In this document: piece after piece, positions 8,871 to 19,248 of the stretch
Layout of the letters: every line of letters begins with the position of its first letter
Numbering within the stretch: the stretch's first letter is position 1
Origin: Cellvibrionaceae bacterium
GTDB taxonomy: Bacteria > Pseudomonadota > Gammaproteobacteria > Pseudomonadales > Cellvibrionaceae
DNA: 64,000 nt
Assembly (NCBI GenBank): GCA_024707385.1
Contig: JANPZW010000001.1
Coordinates: 96,528 to 160,527, forward strand
Direction: 5' to 3'
Program-made: the position numbers and the translations under genes
Notes under the pieces: generated by a model
Seen by the model: only the letters and a program-made list of their open reading frames with translations
Told to the model about the DNA's origin: nothing
Database searches by the model: none

Positions 8871-10352
8871 ATGCAGAACTCCCATCCCATTTCATACAAG
8901 AAGGCTTATCCCTTAGCCCACATCCTTATTTTGTCTGGAGTTCTCGGACTTTTCTCCGGTTGTGGTGGAAAACCCGGACCTAAGGAACCGTTGCCACAGG
9001 CGGTGGATGGCTGTGAATACCAAATACTTATGGGACCCTTTCCAACGACCATTCTGCACTGTGATGGAGCTCACGCTCTGGGAGCGGTGCGTTCAGATGC
9101 GCGAGTCGAGATCCGAGTCGGGGAAACCGCGGAGGCCACACATCTGGATTTATCCGGATTTCGCAATCTGGTAGCGTTGAGAATTGATAACAGCAATATT
9201 AAAACCCTCGATTTGAGTCGCAACAGCACCTTGGCGGATGTGCAGCTCAATATGCCGGGTTTGGTCGATCTGCGGTTGCCAGCCACACAAATTAATTCGG
9301 TGGCTCTACGCAATATGCCGGAATTGACCGAATTGGATTCTTCTGGCATACACGTTCAGATTCTCAAATTATCGGGAGAATTGGGTTTTGATGTGACCAG
9401 CTTGCTGGCGCATAACGAAATACGGAATTTAGAGCTAGAACGACTGGAGCTGGCGGAGCTCAATCTGACTCCGTTTAAGAATCTGCAGTTTCTTTCGATA
9501 TCCGACTTTGAATCTTTGAATCTGATTTTGCCGGTGCAGCCTATAGATGTTCGCTTCTCAGGAGGCAGCGTCAAGGAGCTGGATCTTTCCAGCGGAATAG
9601 TGCGCAGTGTGGTTCTGAATTCCACTGCGATCCATTTGCTGGAATTGCCGGATCAGGATTTCGGATCGGTTCAAGTAACCAATCACAATGCAGCAACACT
9701 GAAAATAACCGGTGGAGCATCTATCCCGGTCCTGGAGATCACCGATGGCGAAATTGAAACTTTGGATGTCATTGATTTTTCCTCACTACAGAAGTTGAGC
9801 CTATCCGGAGGTAAAATTGGCCGCCTTAATTTGCAGGAAAATAAAAATCTCACACAGCTTTCCGTTCTCGAGTCTTTGGCAACTACACAAATCACTTTGC
9901 CCCCCGACGCTCCAATAACCGAAATTGATCTGCACAATCTTTCATTGAGCGATCTTGATATTCCCGGCTATAGGACGCTGAGACGCCTAGATATCCAATA
10001 CGTCCCGCTGACGCAACTGACGATGGGAATGCTGAACAACCTCCACGAGCTAAGCTTGGTTGGTACCTCACTCAGTGAAATTTCGCTGGGCGCAATGCCC
10101 AATTTGGCTACTCTGGAAATCATTGAGCATGAACTCTCCGGTTTGGATTTATCCGGCAATCACAATGTAACTAATCTCAGTCTTCTCGATGTTTATGGCT
10201 TCACGGAGCTGGACCTGCCACACCTTAGTTTGGTCTATTTATCGATACTGGAGAGCGATCTCTCGTGTGAGAGTTTGCAGAAAATTGCAGATCAATTCGC
10301 TGGGCTGGGGGAAAGCGGGCATTTGTATCTGACTGATTTAAGCCGTTGTTAA
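8871..10352 (+). CDS. Leucine-rich-repeat lipoprotein
   Basis: A 493-residue protein with a lipoprotein signal (GLFSGCGG). From about residue 90 to the end it consists of irregular 20-23 residue leucine-rich repeats (TLDLSRN, ELDLSSG, GLDLSGN and similar). The sequence resembles an internalin-like solenoid used for protein or glycan binding. Two Cys near the N-terminal cap (48, 63) and two at the C-terminus (SCESL, SRC end) may clamp the caps. ATG 8871 has a good AGGAAGG ribosome binding site. No enzymatic domain. The ligand is unknown. No obvious operon partner apart from the small lipoprotein downstream. Confidence 0.8.
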   Translation: MQNSHPISYKKAYPLAHILILSGVLGLFSGCGGKPGPKEPLPQAVDGCEYQILMGPFPTTILHCDGAHALGAVRSDARVEIRVGETAEATHLDLSGFRNLVALRIDNSNIKTLDLSRNSTLADVQLNMPGLVDLRLPATQINSVALRNMPELTELDSSGIHVQILKLSGELGFDVTSLLAHNEIRNLELERLELAELNLTPFKNLQFLSISDFESLNLILPVQPIDVRFSGGSVKELDLSSGIVRSVVLNSTAIHLLELPDQDFGSVQVTNHNAATLKITGGASIPVLEITDGEIETLDVIDFSSLQKLSLSGGKIGRLNLQENKNLTQLSVLESLATTQITLPPDAPITEIDLHNLSLSDLDIPGYRTLRRLDIQYVPLTQLTMGMLNNLHELSLVGTSLSEISLGAMPNLATLEIIEHELSGLDLSGNHNVTNLSLLDVYGFTELDLPHLSLVYLSILESDLSCESLQKIADQFAGLGESGHLYLTDLSRC

Positions 10353-10505
10353 GACTCAATGAGAAAAACTTCGAAAAACTGGGAAGGAGTTACCATCGAG
10401 TTTATGATGCCTACGCTGACCTAGAAACCTTAAGATGGTCAGAATGCGCGGCCATTTGAACGCAATAGCCGCCCAGCTGTGCGGCATCTCAATTCGGAGT
10501 TACTC

Positions 10506-10884
10506 ATGTCTTTTATCAGAAATGCTTCCGCCCTCCTGACCATTCTCGCAATCAGCGCCTGCGATCGCGGTCCGCAGAAGTTCCGGATGACGGTTGATTT
10601 TGTGAATCCGATGCGAGGCTTCGTGCTCAATGGCCTCAGCGTGGGCGGCACCGTCGAGAAGGGATGCATTGCCAATTACGACGCTTTCGTCGTCAAGCGA
10701 AAAAGGGAAGGTCGTTTACGAAGACAAGGTCAGCATTATGTCTCTTAATGGACACGAAGGCTTTGAAGTGGCCACCGGTCAGAAAGTCGAGTTTTACTTG
10801 CGTGGTGCGGCAGATGAGGCTGTGATGGTGGGGGATGTTTTAGAAGCTGATGTAACCACCTGTGGAAAAAGTAAGAATGAATGA
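10506..10884 (+). CDS. Small lipoprotein (frameshifted)
   Basis: ATG 10506 gives a lipoprotein signal (LTILAISACDR). The frame is lost at about 10695, where VV-KRKREG should read VV-SEKGKVVYEDK. Dropping one A at 10695 joins it to the frame ending at 10884, giving about 125 residues. The body (SLNGHEGFEVATGQKVEF) looks beta-rich with no family I recognise. Probably one intact gene in the organism. Confidence 0.6.
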
Positions 10885-10952
10885 TACCGGCCCTATTTTT
10901 CAGTCTGGACGACGTTTAAGTTACCAGTACTTCTGCGGGAGCTGATTCGTAA

Positions 10953-10980
10953 AAACGCCCGGGCTTGCCGGGCGTTTCTC
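10953..10980 (-). terminator. Intrinsic terminator (convergent)
   Basis: AAACGCCCGG GCTTG CCGGGCGTTT, placed between the small lipoprotein and the minus-strand cytochrome gene and able to serve both. Confidence 0.8.
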
Positions 10981-10998
10981 ATTAGGTGAAAGCGTGCA

Positions 10999-13257
10999 TC
11001 AGCTGGATCGCGTAACGGGAAACTTGTAATGTTCACGTGCCCATTCGATGCTCCATATAGTCGGCTCTTGGTGAATGTTTTTGTCTTCACCCAGTATCAT
11101 TTCCTTCTGAATTTTGCCCATGGTTTCGAGGAAGGTCCGGCGGTCTTCTTCCATCATTTTTCGCATCACTTTTGATGGCTTGTACAGCTCTCTGACTTGC
11201 GCCACGTATGAAGCATTGTTAATCCACTTGTCAGCACCGTGTTCGCCGCCGGGCAAGCGAGATGGGCTTTCATCCAGCCAATCTCGCAGGTCGTTATTGC
11301 CGCGGTTCATGCCGTCGGCGTGACATCCGATACACGAGCTGCCGTTGTTCAAGCGCACGTCTTTAACGCCGGGCAATTGCCTGTCACCGGAGCTGCCTTT
11401 TGGGTAACCGAAGCCAGCGTAGTTATCCAAAATGTCATCCGCAACATCTCTTAAGATCCGTGGGTCCCGCACAATATTGGTGAATGCGTCAACGCGACGT
11501 TGGTTAAAGCCGCCGAACAATGCATAACCTTGCAGCCCGTTGGGCAAGCTCCAGATAACCTCCTCGGCAGATTGTTGGCCGCCGAATTGAGAGCCCTGGT
11601 CTGTGCCCGTGTAATAGCCGCCCCCTCGCTCGCCACCTGGACCCAGGTTGCGCAAAGCGACCATTGAGTAATTTTGTGGGCTGGTGCCACCACCGCCACC
11701 AGCGGAGATAAACACTGGTACTGGCGCCTCCCACATGGGAAAGTTCTGCTCTTTATTCGCATAGACTTCATCAATGTCTTTGTATTGTGTTGCGAAGGTG
11801 TCGAAGGTCTTCCAGTAATAGGTATTTTTGCCGGTGTTCTGTTTCGCGCGCCAGTAAAAGCGCGAATCGATGGTAATTGCCTCGTAAGTCACCATGTAAT
11901 CGTAAGAATTCATGCCTTTTGATTTATCAACGCCGAGCTCTGTCTCCAAAAAAGTAGCATAACCAGGAATTGACATAATTGCGTTGTAAACGTCTGGGCG
12001 AGTTAAGGTATAAATCAGCTGAGTAGCTTCAGCGTATTTAAAATCCGCCGCTTTTATATAGGGTTGATTGGTTGGACCGGTAGAGCGCACACCAACAAAA
12101 CCATCAATGTTGGGGGGTAGGGACGCGTTGCGGTCATCAGCCCCTTCAACATTGCCTTTAAGAATACGCTCCCAAACCAAGCGAGCAAACTTGTCATCTC
12201 GAGTGACTGAACTTCTCAAGCGATTTCTCATATTGTTGAGATCGTTAAACGTCACGCGATTTCCGCTCGCATCAACTTTGCCACTTGTGGCAAAAGCCAA
12301 GTCATCATCCGAACCGCCATAAAACAATGCAAAATTGCTGGCTGACGTATCGACTTTGGTGTGGCCCCAGTAATCCCGAATGTCGAAGCGATAAACAATG
12401 CCTTTGCCGTTAATGTCTTTCGGGTTGACGATTTCGGGTGCCCAGCGAGCAGTACTATTGAGCGCTTTGGATAGACCAACACGAGCAAGGTTGAGGTCCT
12501 GCGCATTCACTCCATCGTTATACAGAACGTGTAGGGACGCATATTTAATAAATTCACGGTCGGCGGACGGCGATTTCGCTTGGTCCTCGGCAATCCAGGC
12601 TTCAACCTCGGTATCCGAAATGGTCGCGTCAACACCAACAGCGCGAGGTACTTCTTTGAGCATGTGTTCAATGCCCGATTTCCAGGCTTCAATCGCGGCA
12701 TCCATAGTCGCAGCGGCGGTTTTACAGCTGGTGGCGAAACAGTTGTGGCGGTCGATCCACAGCCGCGTAGACAGCTTGGAATCGCGAACATCGCGGAAAT
12801 TAACCTTGGTTAATGCATGCTCGTGAGCCAGCGCCGGATCAATGTCTGAATGCAAGGGTGCCTGCGCACCGGAACCAGAAGTGTTCTGGGTGTTGTGGCA
12901 GCCCGAACAGTTCGCACGCAGTACGGGATACAAAGTAGTTTTGAATACTTCTAAAGATACGGCTTTATTAAAGCCTAATTCAGGTGGGTAGTTAATGGAT
13001 TCATAAGACACATCGCCACGGCCATCGGGCAATTCCACAAAACCATCGTGATTTACCGCTATTCCAGGATCCTGAGGGTTCGGGTCTGGATCTGGATTAG
13101 GGTCGGGGTTTGGGTCAGTAGGATTTGGGTTGGTTGGATTCGTCGGGTTGGGATCCGCATTACCTTGTGGTTGTTCACCACCGCATGCGATTAGAAAACC
13201 TGTGATTAATAAGATGTAGCAGATAGATTTTAAACTACTTAATTTATTTTTACGCAT
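10999..13257 (-). CDS. Diheme c-type cytochrome lipoprotein
   Basis: From ATG 13257 the protein is about 752 residues with a lipobox (GFLIACGG) and a Pro-Asn-Asp repeat linker of about 45 residues. Two heme-c sites are visible: CSGCH near residue 130 and CIGCH near residue 640. There is a Gly-rich loop (SAGGGGGTSP) between them. The wide separation of the hemes suggests two cytochrome domains flanking a large unknown domain. It would carry electrons at the outer membrane or in the periplasm. Secreted cytochromes of cellulolytic relatives feed LPMO-type chemistry, but no LPMO is in the window, so that link is speculative. The Met chosen gives the signal peptide; the upstream in-frame start adds 12 residues. 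Confidence 0.75.
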   Translation of the reverse strand: MRKNKLSSLKSICYILLITGFLIACGGEQPQGNADPNPTNPTNPNPTDPNPDPNPDPDPNPQDPGIAVNHDGFVELPDGRGDVSYESINYPPELGFNKAVSLEVFKTTLYPVLRANCSGCHNTQNTSGSGAQAPLHSDIDPALAHEHALTKVNFRDVRDSKLSTRLWIDRHNCFATSCKTAAATMDAAIEAWKSGIEHMLKEVPRAVGVDATISDTEVEAWIAEDQAKSPSADREFIKYASLHVLYNDGVNAQDLNLARVGLSKALNSTARWAPEIVNPKDINGKGIVYRFDIRDYWGHTKVDTSASNFALFYGGSDDDLAFATSGKVDASGNRVTFNDLNNMRNRLRSSVTRDDKFARLVWERILKGNVEGADDRNASLPPNIDGFVGVRSTGPTNQPYIKAADFKYAEATQLIYTLTRPDVYNAIMSIPGYATFLETELGVDKSKGMNSYDYMVTYEAITIDSRFYWRAKQNTGKNTYYWKTFDTFATQYKDIDEVYANKEQNFPMWEAPVPVFISAGGGGGTSPQNYSMVALRNLGPGGERGGGYYTGTDQGSQFGGQQSAEEVIWSLPNGLQGYALFGGFNQRRVDAFTNIVRDPRILRDVADDILDNYAGFGYPKGSSGDRQLPGVKDVRLNNGSSCIGCHADGMNRGNNDLRDWLDESPSRLPGGEHGADKWINNASYVAQVRELYKPSKVMRKMMEEDRRTFLETMGKIQKEMILGEDKNIHQEPTIWSIEWAREHYKFPVTRSS

Positions 13258-13293
13258 ACAGCGGTCTCCGTTATGGGGAAATTTGAAGCCCAA

Positions 13294-14032
13294 CTATCAA
13301 ACGTGAGTCTGCCTCCCCAATCACAGAGCAAAATCACAAAACCGTACGTCAGTGGGGGAATTTTCCCGCATTGTGATCATGTTAACGTACTGGTGGTAAT
13401 TTTTTGCTGAACTTTTTTTCGCATATTTCACTTCGAAATTCAAAAATGCTTTTTTTAAAATTATTTATTGATTTTTATAAGTGCAGCTGGTTTTGGAAGG
13501 AAAAAATATTGTCATAAGAACGGATGAAAGCGCCGGCGGTGCTTCGGAATCGGCGGATATAAAACATTATCATAAGCGGATAATAACGAGCTATTTCAGA
13601 TGTATAGATTCTTTCAAAATAACGCTCGCCAACCTGACCAATCCCGCCCGCGAAATTGCAGAGAAAAAAGGCGGCGAGATTGCCCGTTGTAAACCCCGCA
13701 TTCCTTCGTTTCGGAAAGCATGAGTGCGAAATGTTCGCAGTTCGCGTAAAAATTTATTTTCCCTTGTTAACAAGTGCTTCCTCATAAGCGCTGCTAACCT
13801 GCGGGCAAGCAGACTGAGTGAATCACCTAAGAGAATTGTGATATTAATATGAGATTCTGGATTGGCTTCTGTGTTAGAAGGTTGCCCCGGGGCCAATAGG
13901 TCGGATAGCTGACGGCTTAGGTCTTGAAATCTGCTGAATACGTGATGTTGGAGACGGCCATGCGAAAGATCATATTTGCGCGGCTAGATCATAATAAAAC
14001 TGCCGCGTGAGCGTGCTGATGGAGCGTGTGAT
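13294..14032. other. 740-base region with no convincing gene
   Basis: The open frame at 13481-13723 has no start context, no domain and unusual composition, so I reject it. The region is AT-rich at the left, probably the promoter region of the cytochrome gene, and mixed at the right, before the CotH gene. Confidence 0.5.
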
Positions 14033-15553
14033 ATGAGTAGTTCGTTAAGTGTTTTCGGTCTAATGCTAATAGGCATGGCCCTGGTGGCCTGTAGTAACGG
14101 AGGGTCTGGGGGCGGGGCAACATCTGCGTCTTCATCCTCCTCCTCCTCCTCCTCTTCTTCTGCGGGATTTGTGGGGCCTGATCCGGATTGGTTTCCCGAG
14201 GGCGTCGCCACCCATTTACCGCAAATTCGCATCACAACTGTGACTCCGATTTTAACCAAAGAGGATTATGTCGAAGGGACTTTTGAGGTAGAAGATGAAG
14301 CCGGAGCGGTGACGGCCAGCGGCGAGTTGGAAATTCGTGGCAGAGGCAATTCTTCCTGGGATTGGCCGAAGCGACCGTTTCGTGTGAAGTTGGAGGAATC
14401 CACAGAGCTGCTTGGCATGCCGGCAAGCCGGCATTGGGTGTTGCTGGCCAACTACGCGGACAAGACCTTAATTCGCAATGATGTGGCCTTTACGTTTAGC
14501 AGGCAGCTGGGCATGGAGTATACGGTTCGAGATCGTCATGTTGAGCTGACGATTAACGATCAGTACCGCGGTATCTATCAGTTGGTTGAACAAATTCGGT
14601 TAGCTAAAGATCGCCTTGATGTTCCGGACTTGGAAGTTATCGACGTGGAGGAGCCGGACATTACCGGCGGCTATTTAATTGAAGCGGATTTCCGCATGAC
14701 GCAGAATTACTGCGAAAACCCATTTGTCTGGAGTTTTTCGCCGTTTTGTGATGGGCCTGTGAATACAGATCGCGAAAAAACCTTCTGTGTGGATTCCCAA
14801 TATGGAATGGCGCCCCTCTGTCTAAAAGAGCCTGATAACTTGTTGGCGGAAGAATGGGCATTTCAGCGCGATTATATTGAACAGTATCTGCGAGATACTG
14901 AGTCAGCTTTATTCGGCGCGAATTTTGCAGATCCCGAATTGGGATATGCGGCATATATAGACGTAGATTCTGCGGTCAACTATTACATTATCAATGAGTT
15001 CTTCAAAAATCCGGACGGCGGTTCAGCCAGCTTTTTTATGTATAAGAAGCGCGATGGAAAATTGTATTTTGGTCCTATCTGGGATTTTGATTTGACCATG
15101 GGTAACAACGGCCAGGAAGGTTTGATTGATCCCCGCGGGTGGTGGGTGCGTCAGGCTACGTGGTTCACCCGCTTGTTTGCAGATCCTGCATTTGCGAATA
15201 AAGTTGTGGCGCGCTGGAATGAGCTGAAAGAACAAGGTACTTTTTACCATCTGCTGGGTTATGCGGAGCGACGAGCGAATTGGCTTTCGGTTAAGCAAGT
15301 GGATAACTTTGATGTATGGTCAAGAGTATGGGGTGAGTGTGCGTGGTTCACTCGACTTGTCCCGAGGAGTTATGAAGCGGAGGTACAAGAAATGTTGCTC
15401 TGGCAGCAATATCGCTACGACTGGATGGACCGGGTTTTAAATGGCACGTTGAATCCTTCGTTCACACCTGATAGATCCCGGTGTGCAATATCGGATGACA
15501 TAGACTGGACGGTTCCTTTTATTGGAGAGCAAGAAGAGGAAGTTGAGCCTTAG
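14033..15553 (+). CDS. CotH-family protein kinase-like lipoprotein
   Basis: A 506-residue lipoprotein (lipobox ALVACSN) with a short polyserine linker (about 33-43) and a CotH domain covering most of the rest. Family signatures: IRGRGNSSWDWPKRPF..K, HWVLLANYADKT..RN, GIYQLVEQIR and GPIWDFDLTMGN. CotH proteins are secreted atypical kinases, best known from spore coats; bacterial lipoproteins of this kind occur in polysaccharide degraders with unknown substrates. The serine tract is coded almost only by TCC/TCT, unlike the mixed codons of the other linkers here. Monocistronic with a terminator at 15580. Confidence 0.85.
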   Translation: MSSSLSVFGLMLIGMALVACSNGGSGGGATSASSSSSSSSSSSAGFVGPDPDWFPEGVATHLPQIRITTVTPILTKEDYVEGTFEVEDEAGAVTASGELEIRGRGNSSWDWPKRPFRVKLEESTELLGMPASRHWVLLANYADKTLIRNDVAFTFSRQLGMEYTVRDRHVELTINDQYRGIYQLVEQIRLAKDRLDVPDLEVIDVEEPDITGGYLIEADFRMTQNYCENPFVWSFSPFCDGPVNTDREKTFCVDSQYGMAPLCLKEPDNLLAEEWAFQRDYIEQYLRDTESALFGANFADPELGYAAYIDVDSAVNYYIINEFFKNPDGGSASFFMYKKRDGKLYFGPIWDFDLTMGNNGQEGLIDPRGWWVRQATWFTRLFADPAFANKVVARWNELKEQGTFYHLLGYAERRANWLSVKQVDNFDVWSRVWGECAWFTRLVPRSYEAEVQEMLLWQQYRYDWMDRVLNGTLNPSFTPDRSRCAISDDIDWTVPFIGEQEEEVEP

Positions 15554-15579
15554 TTGTACGGAGTGACAAGTCTGCTCGA

Positions 15580-15607
15580 AAAAAGGCCGGTAAATCCGGC
15601 CTTTTTT
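15580..15607 (+). terminator. Intrinsic terminator of the CotH gene
   Basis: AAAAAAGGCCGG TAAAT CCGGCCTTTTTT hairpin with T-run. Confidence 0.9.
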
Positions 15608-15751
15608 GCGTCTGGTCAAGGAGCTAGCGCTTCATTTGAACTATTTTTGTCGTGAATATTAATTCGATAAGGAAATTGATGCCAAATGTGAAGAGTATGA
15701 TTGTTGTGCGAAAATGCTTTTTCCAAAACCTCCTGTCTGGGTGAGAATTTT

Positions 15752-16478
15752 ATGGCTGCTTCCGTCAATCGTTGGCCCGCGCGCCTGGATGTGATTCAGG
15801 GCGTTAGCGGACTACTGTTGGTGTTGTTTATGTGGGCGCATATGGGGTTTGTCTCCAGTATTTTGCTGGGCAAAGACGCCATGTATTTTGTTGCGCGTAT
15901 GTTTGAGGGCGAGCCGATTTTTGGTAAGCCGTATCCATTGCTGGTGACGATGGTCGCGGCGGTGGTGTTTATTCTGTTTGTGGTGCACGCGCTGTTGGCG
16001 TTGCGGAAATTCCCCAATAGCTATCGCCAGTACCGCGCACTGCACCGGCATTTAGGTTGGTTTCGCCATCCCGATACGGTGCTTTGGGTGCTGCAGGTGG
16101 TCACGGGTTTTGCGCTGTTTTTTTTGGCGTCGGTGCATCTTTATCAAATGGCATTTCACCCTGCTGATATTGGCCCTTATGCCTCGGCAGATCGCGTTTG
16201 GACGGGGAGGATGTGGCCGCTTTATCTGGTGATGTTATTTGCGGTGGAGTTGCACGGCGGCATAGGTTTTTATCGGCTGTTGCTCAAGTGGGGCGTTTTT
16301 TCTCGGTGATAATCCCAAACGCAATCGCCGTCGGCTGCAAAAAATCAAATGGGGTATTACGGCTTTTTTCCTGGTTTTGGGATTGGTGACCTTGGGCGCC
16401 TATATGAAAATCGGTATCGAACATGCGGACCGGGCGGGCGAGCGTTATGTGCCGGCCGTGCACGGGGGAGGTCAGTGA
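15752..16478 (+). CDS. frdC: Fumarate reductase/succinate dehydrogenase cytochrome b subunit (frameshifted)
   Basis: A membrane anchor of the Wolinella/Bacteroidetes type. Five hydrophobic helices are expected; four precede the break and the fifth (ITAFFLVLGLVTLGAYM) lies after it. Candidate heme-ligand His residues are visible in MWAHMGF, VVHALLAL, SVHLYQM and VELHGG. The frame fails at a T6 run (16297-16302); with T5 it reads WGVF-LGDNPKRNRR and ends in a TGA at 16476-16478 that overlaps the frdA ATG. ATG 15752 gives the family N-terminus. It passes electrons between the quinone pool and FrdB. Confidence 0.85.
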
Positions 16479-18446
16479 TGGAAATTGTGTATACCGACGC
16501 ATTGATTATCGGTGGCGGTTTGGCGGGATTGCGCACCGCCATCGGCGTGCGCCGACGGGGTTTTAACGCGCTGGTGTTGAGCTTGGTGCCGGCGAAACGA
16601 TCGCACTCCGCCACGGCGCAGGGAGGAATGCAGGCGAGCCTGGGCAACTGCGCGAAAGGGCGGGGTGATAACGAGGATGTGCATTTTCTCGATACCGTGC
16701 GCGGTTCCGACTGGGGCGCGGATCAGGAAGTGGTGCGTATGTTTGTGCATACCGCACCCAAAGCGGTGCGGGAGCTGGCCGCTTGGGGAGTGCCCTGGAA
16801 TCGGGTGCGCGCGGGCGAGCGTGCGAGTGTGATCGACGGCAAAAATGTGACGCTGGCAGAGGCCAGTGGCGCCCACGGTTTGGTTGACGCGCGCAATTTC
16901 GGCGGCACCGCGAAATGGCGAACTTGTTATGTATCGGATGGCACTGGTCATTCGCTGCTGTACACCATGAGCAATCAAGCGGTCGCCGAACAAATTCCCG
17001 TGCACGAGCGCATGGAGGCATTGAGTTTAATTCACGACGGCGAGCGCTGTTGCGGTGCCGTGGTGCGCAATTTGAGCACCGGTCAATTGCTGGTCTACAT
17101 CGCCAAAGCGGTGGCGATTGCCACCGGCGGCTTTGGCCGGCTTTACCGCGATACCACCAACGCGGTCATTAACGAAGGTATGGGTGCGGCCATGGCGTTG
17201 GAGACCGGCGTCGCCAGTCTCGGAAATATGGAGGCGGTGCAGTTTCATCCCACCGCCATTGTTCCCTCTGGCATTTTGGTGACGGAGGGCTGTCGCGGCG
17301 ACGGGGGATTGTTGCTCGATGTCAACGGCCGCCGTTTTATGGAGGATTACGAGCCGGAGAAAAAAGAGCTGGCCTCGCGCGATGTGGTGGCGCGTTCGAT
17401 GGAGGCCCATATCCGCAGTGGCAAAGGGGTAAAAACCCGCTTCGGCGACCATTTGTGGCTCGATATTCGTTTACTGGGCAAACAACACATCACCACTCGC
17501 CTGCGCGAGGTGAACGAGATTTGCCATTATTTTCTCGGTATAGATCCGACCACTCAGCTGATTCCCGTGCGCCCGGCGCAGCATTATTCCATGGGCGGTG
17601 TGCGCACGGATCACACCGGGCAGTCGCCACAGCTGCGGGGTTTATTTGCCGTGGGTGAAGCGGCATGTTGGGACATGCACGGTTTTAATCGCCTGGGGGG
17701 AAATTCTCTGGCCGAAACCGTCGTGGGCGGCATGATCGTCGGCGAATATATGGCCGACTTTATCGAGTCCGCCGGGGCGGATTTGCAGGTGTCCAGCGGC
17801 CTCGTGCAACAGGCGGTGGCGGCGCAGAAGATTTTGCTCGGGTCATTTACCGGCGCGGAAAATCCTGTGCAGATCATTGCGGAAATGCGCAACATCATGG
17901 CGGACAAAGTGGGTATTTATCGCGATGGTGACGAACTGCGCAGCGCGGTTGCCCAGCTTCAAACCCTGTTGCGGCGCGCGTCCCATATCGGCGTGCGCAG
18001 CAGCGCGCGCGGCGCGAATCCGGAATTGGTCAGCGCCTATCGCGCAGGAAGGATGCTCAAGCTGGCATTGTGTATCGCCGTGGGCGCACTGCGGCGGGAG
18101 GAGAGTCGCGGAGCCCATTACCGCGCCGACTTTCCTCTGCGCAATGATCGCGACTGGTTGTGCCGCACGCTGGCGACCTGGGAGGATCCGGTGCAGACAG
18201 AGCCGGTTTTGCGTTATGAGCCGCTGGATGTGTTGCGCATGGAATTGCCGCCGGACTGGCGCGGTTACGGCGCGAAAGAGCGAATTGAGCACGAGCTAAC
18301 TGCACAGCGTCAGGCCGAAGTAGAAGCCGCACGCGCTCAGGGCAAAAGCCGTTATGAATTGCAGAGGGAATTAATGCCCTTTGAGCATTTATTACCGGAA
18401 GCGCCTGCGCAGCAAAAATGCGCGTTTTCAGGAGGAGTCTGTATGA
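16478..18446 (+). CDS. frdA: Fumarate reductase/succinate dehydrogenase flavoprotein subunit
   Basis: FAD-binding start (DALIIGGGLAGLRTA), the flavin-linking HSATAQGG motif (His, covalent FAD in the family), and active-site segments FHPTAIVPSG, TEGCRGDGG and RPAQHYSMGG. It interconverts fumarate and succinate on the cytoplasmic face. The ATG overlaps the frdC stop. As given, the frame reads through into frdB without a stop. Reducing the A5 at 18415-18419 to A4 makes FrdA end at a TGA overlapping the frdB ATG, the normal layout. I therefore regard the single FrdA-FrdB ORF as an error artefact. Direction (reductase or dehydrogenase) cannot be read from sequence. Confidence 0.9.
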
Positions 18447-19230
18447 ATCTAATTCCTACGCGTGACATTTCCACTGGTGATATAGCCGCTCGCGATTTAT
18501 CCACACAAAAAGTGCCACGCAAATTGCGAATCACCGTACTGCGCCATAACCCTTCCGAACCGGACATTGCCCCCTATCTGCAATCGTTTGAAGTAGAAGA
18601 GGAGGAGGGAATGACATTATTTATCGCCTTAAACGAAATCCGCGAACAACAGGATGCGAGCCTGCAGTTCGACTTTGTGTGCCGCGCCGGGGTGTGTGGC
18701 AGTTGCGCGATGATTGTCAACGGCAAGCCGCTGCTGGCATGCCGCACACTGACTCGCGATCTACCGGAGCAGGTTCACCTAGCGCCGCTGCCCGGTTTTG
18801 AGTTGATCGGCGATCTCTCAGTGAATACCGGCAAGTGGATGCGCCATATGGCCGAGCATCTGCAAACCTGGTTGCACCGCGCGGAAAAATCCGTCTCTTT
18901 GGATGCAGTGGAAGAGCGTTTGGAGCCGGACCTGGCGGAAAAAATCTACGAATTGGAGCGCTGCATCGAATGTGGATGTTGTGTGTCTGCCTGTGCCAGC
19001 GCGCAAATGAATCCGGATTTTGTCGGCGCCGTCGGGTTGTTGCAGCTCGCGCGTTTTCGCCTGGACCCCGCGACACGCGGGAAGAGGCGGACTACTATCA
19101 AATCATCGGCGACGAGAACGGGGTGTTTGGCTGCATGACCCTGCTGGGGTGCGAAGACGTTTGTCCGAAAGAGCTGCCACTCGCGCAACAAATCGCTTAT
19201 ATGCGGCGGCAAATGGCACTTGTTAAATAA
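18443..19230 (+). CDS. frdB: Fumarate reductase/succinate dehydrogenase iron-sulfur subunit (frameshifted)
   Basis: ATG 18443 is preceded by AGGAGG at about 8 bases, a strong sign of a separate start. The plant-ferredoxin [2Fe-2S] motif (CRAGVCGSCAM) and a bacterial-ferredoxin motif (CIECGCCVSAC) are in the first frame. The last cysteines (GCEDVCPKELPL) are in another frame up to 19230. The break is at CCCC 19066-19069: one more C gives RLDP-RDTREEADYYQ. The corrected length of about 262 residues suits the family. It carries electrons from the anchor to FrdA. Confidence 0.9.
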
Positions 19231-19248
19231 CCTATTGCAGAATTATTT

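Noticed and set aside
13481..13723. 80-codon ORF upstream of the CotH gene
   Set aside because: Non-protein-like composition, no start signal.
16478..19138. Genuine FrdA-FrdB fusion enzyme
   Set aside because: Ribosome binding site and ATG at the junction, plus homopolymer errors on both sides in the same operon, make an extra A the better explanation.
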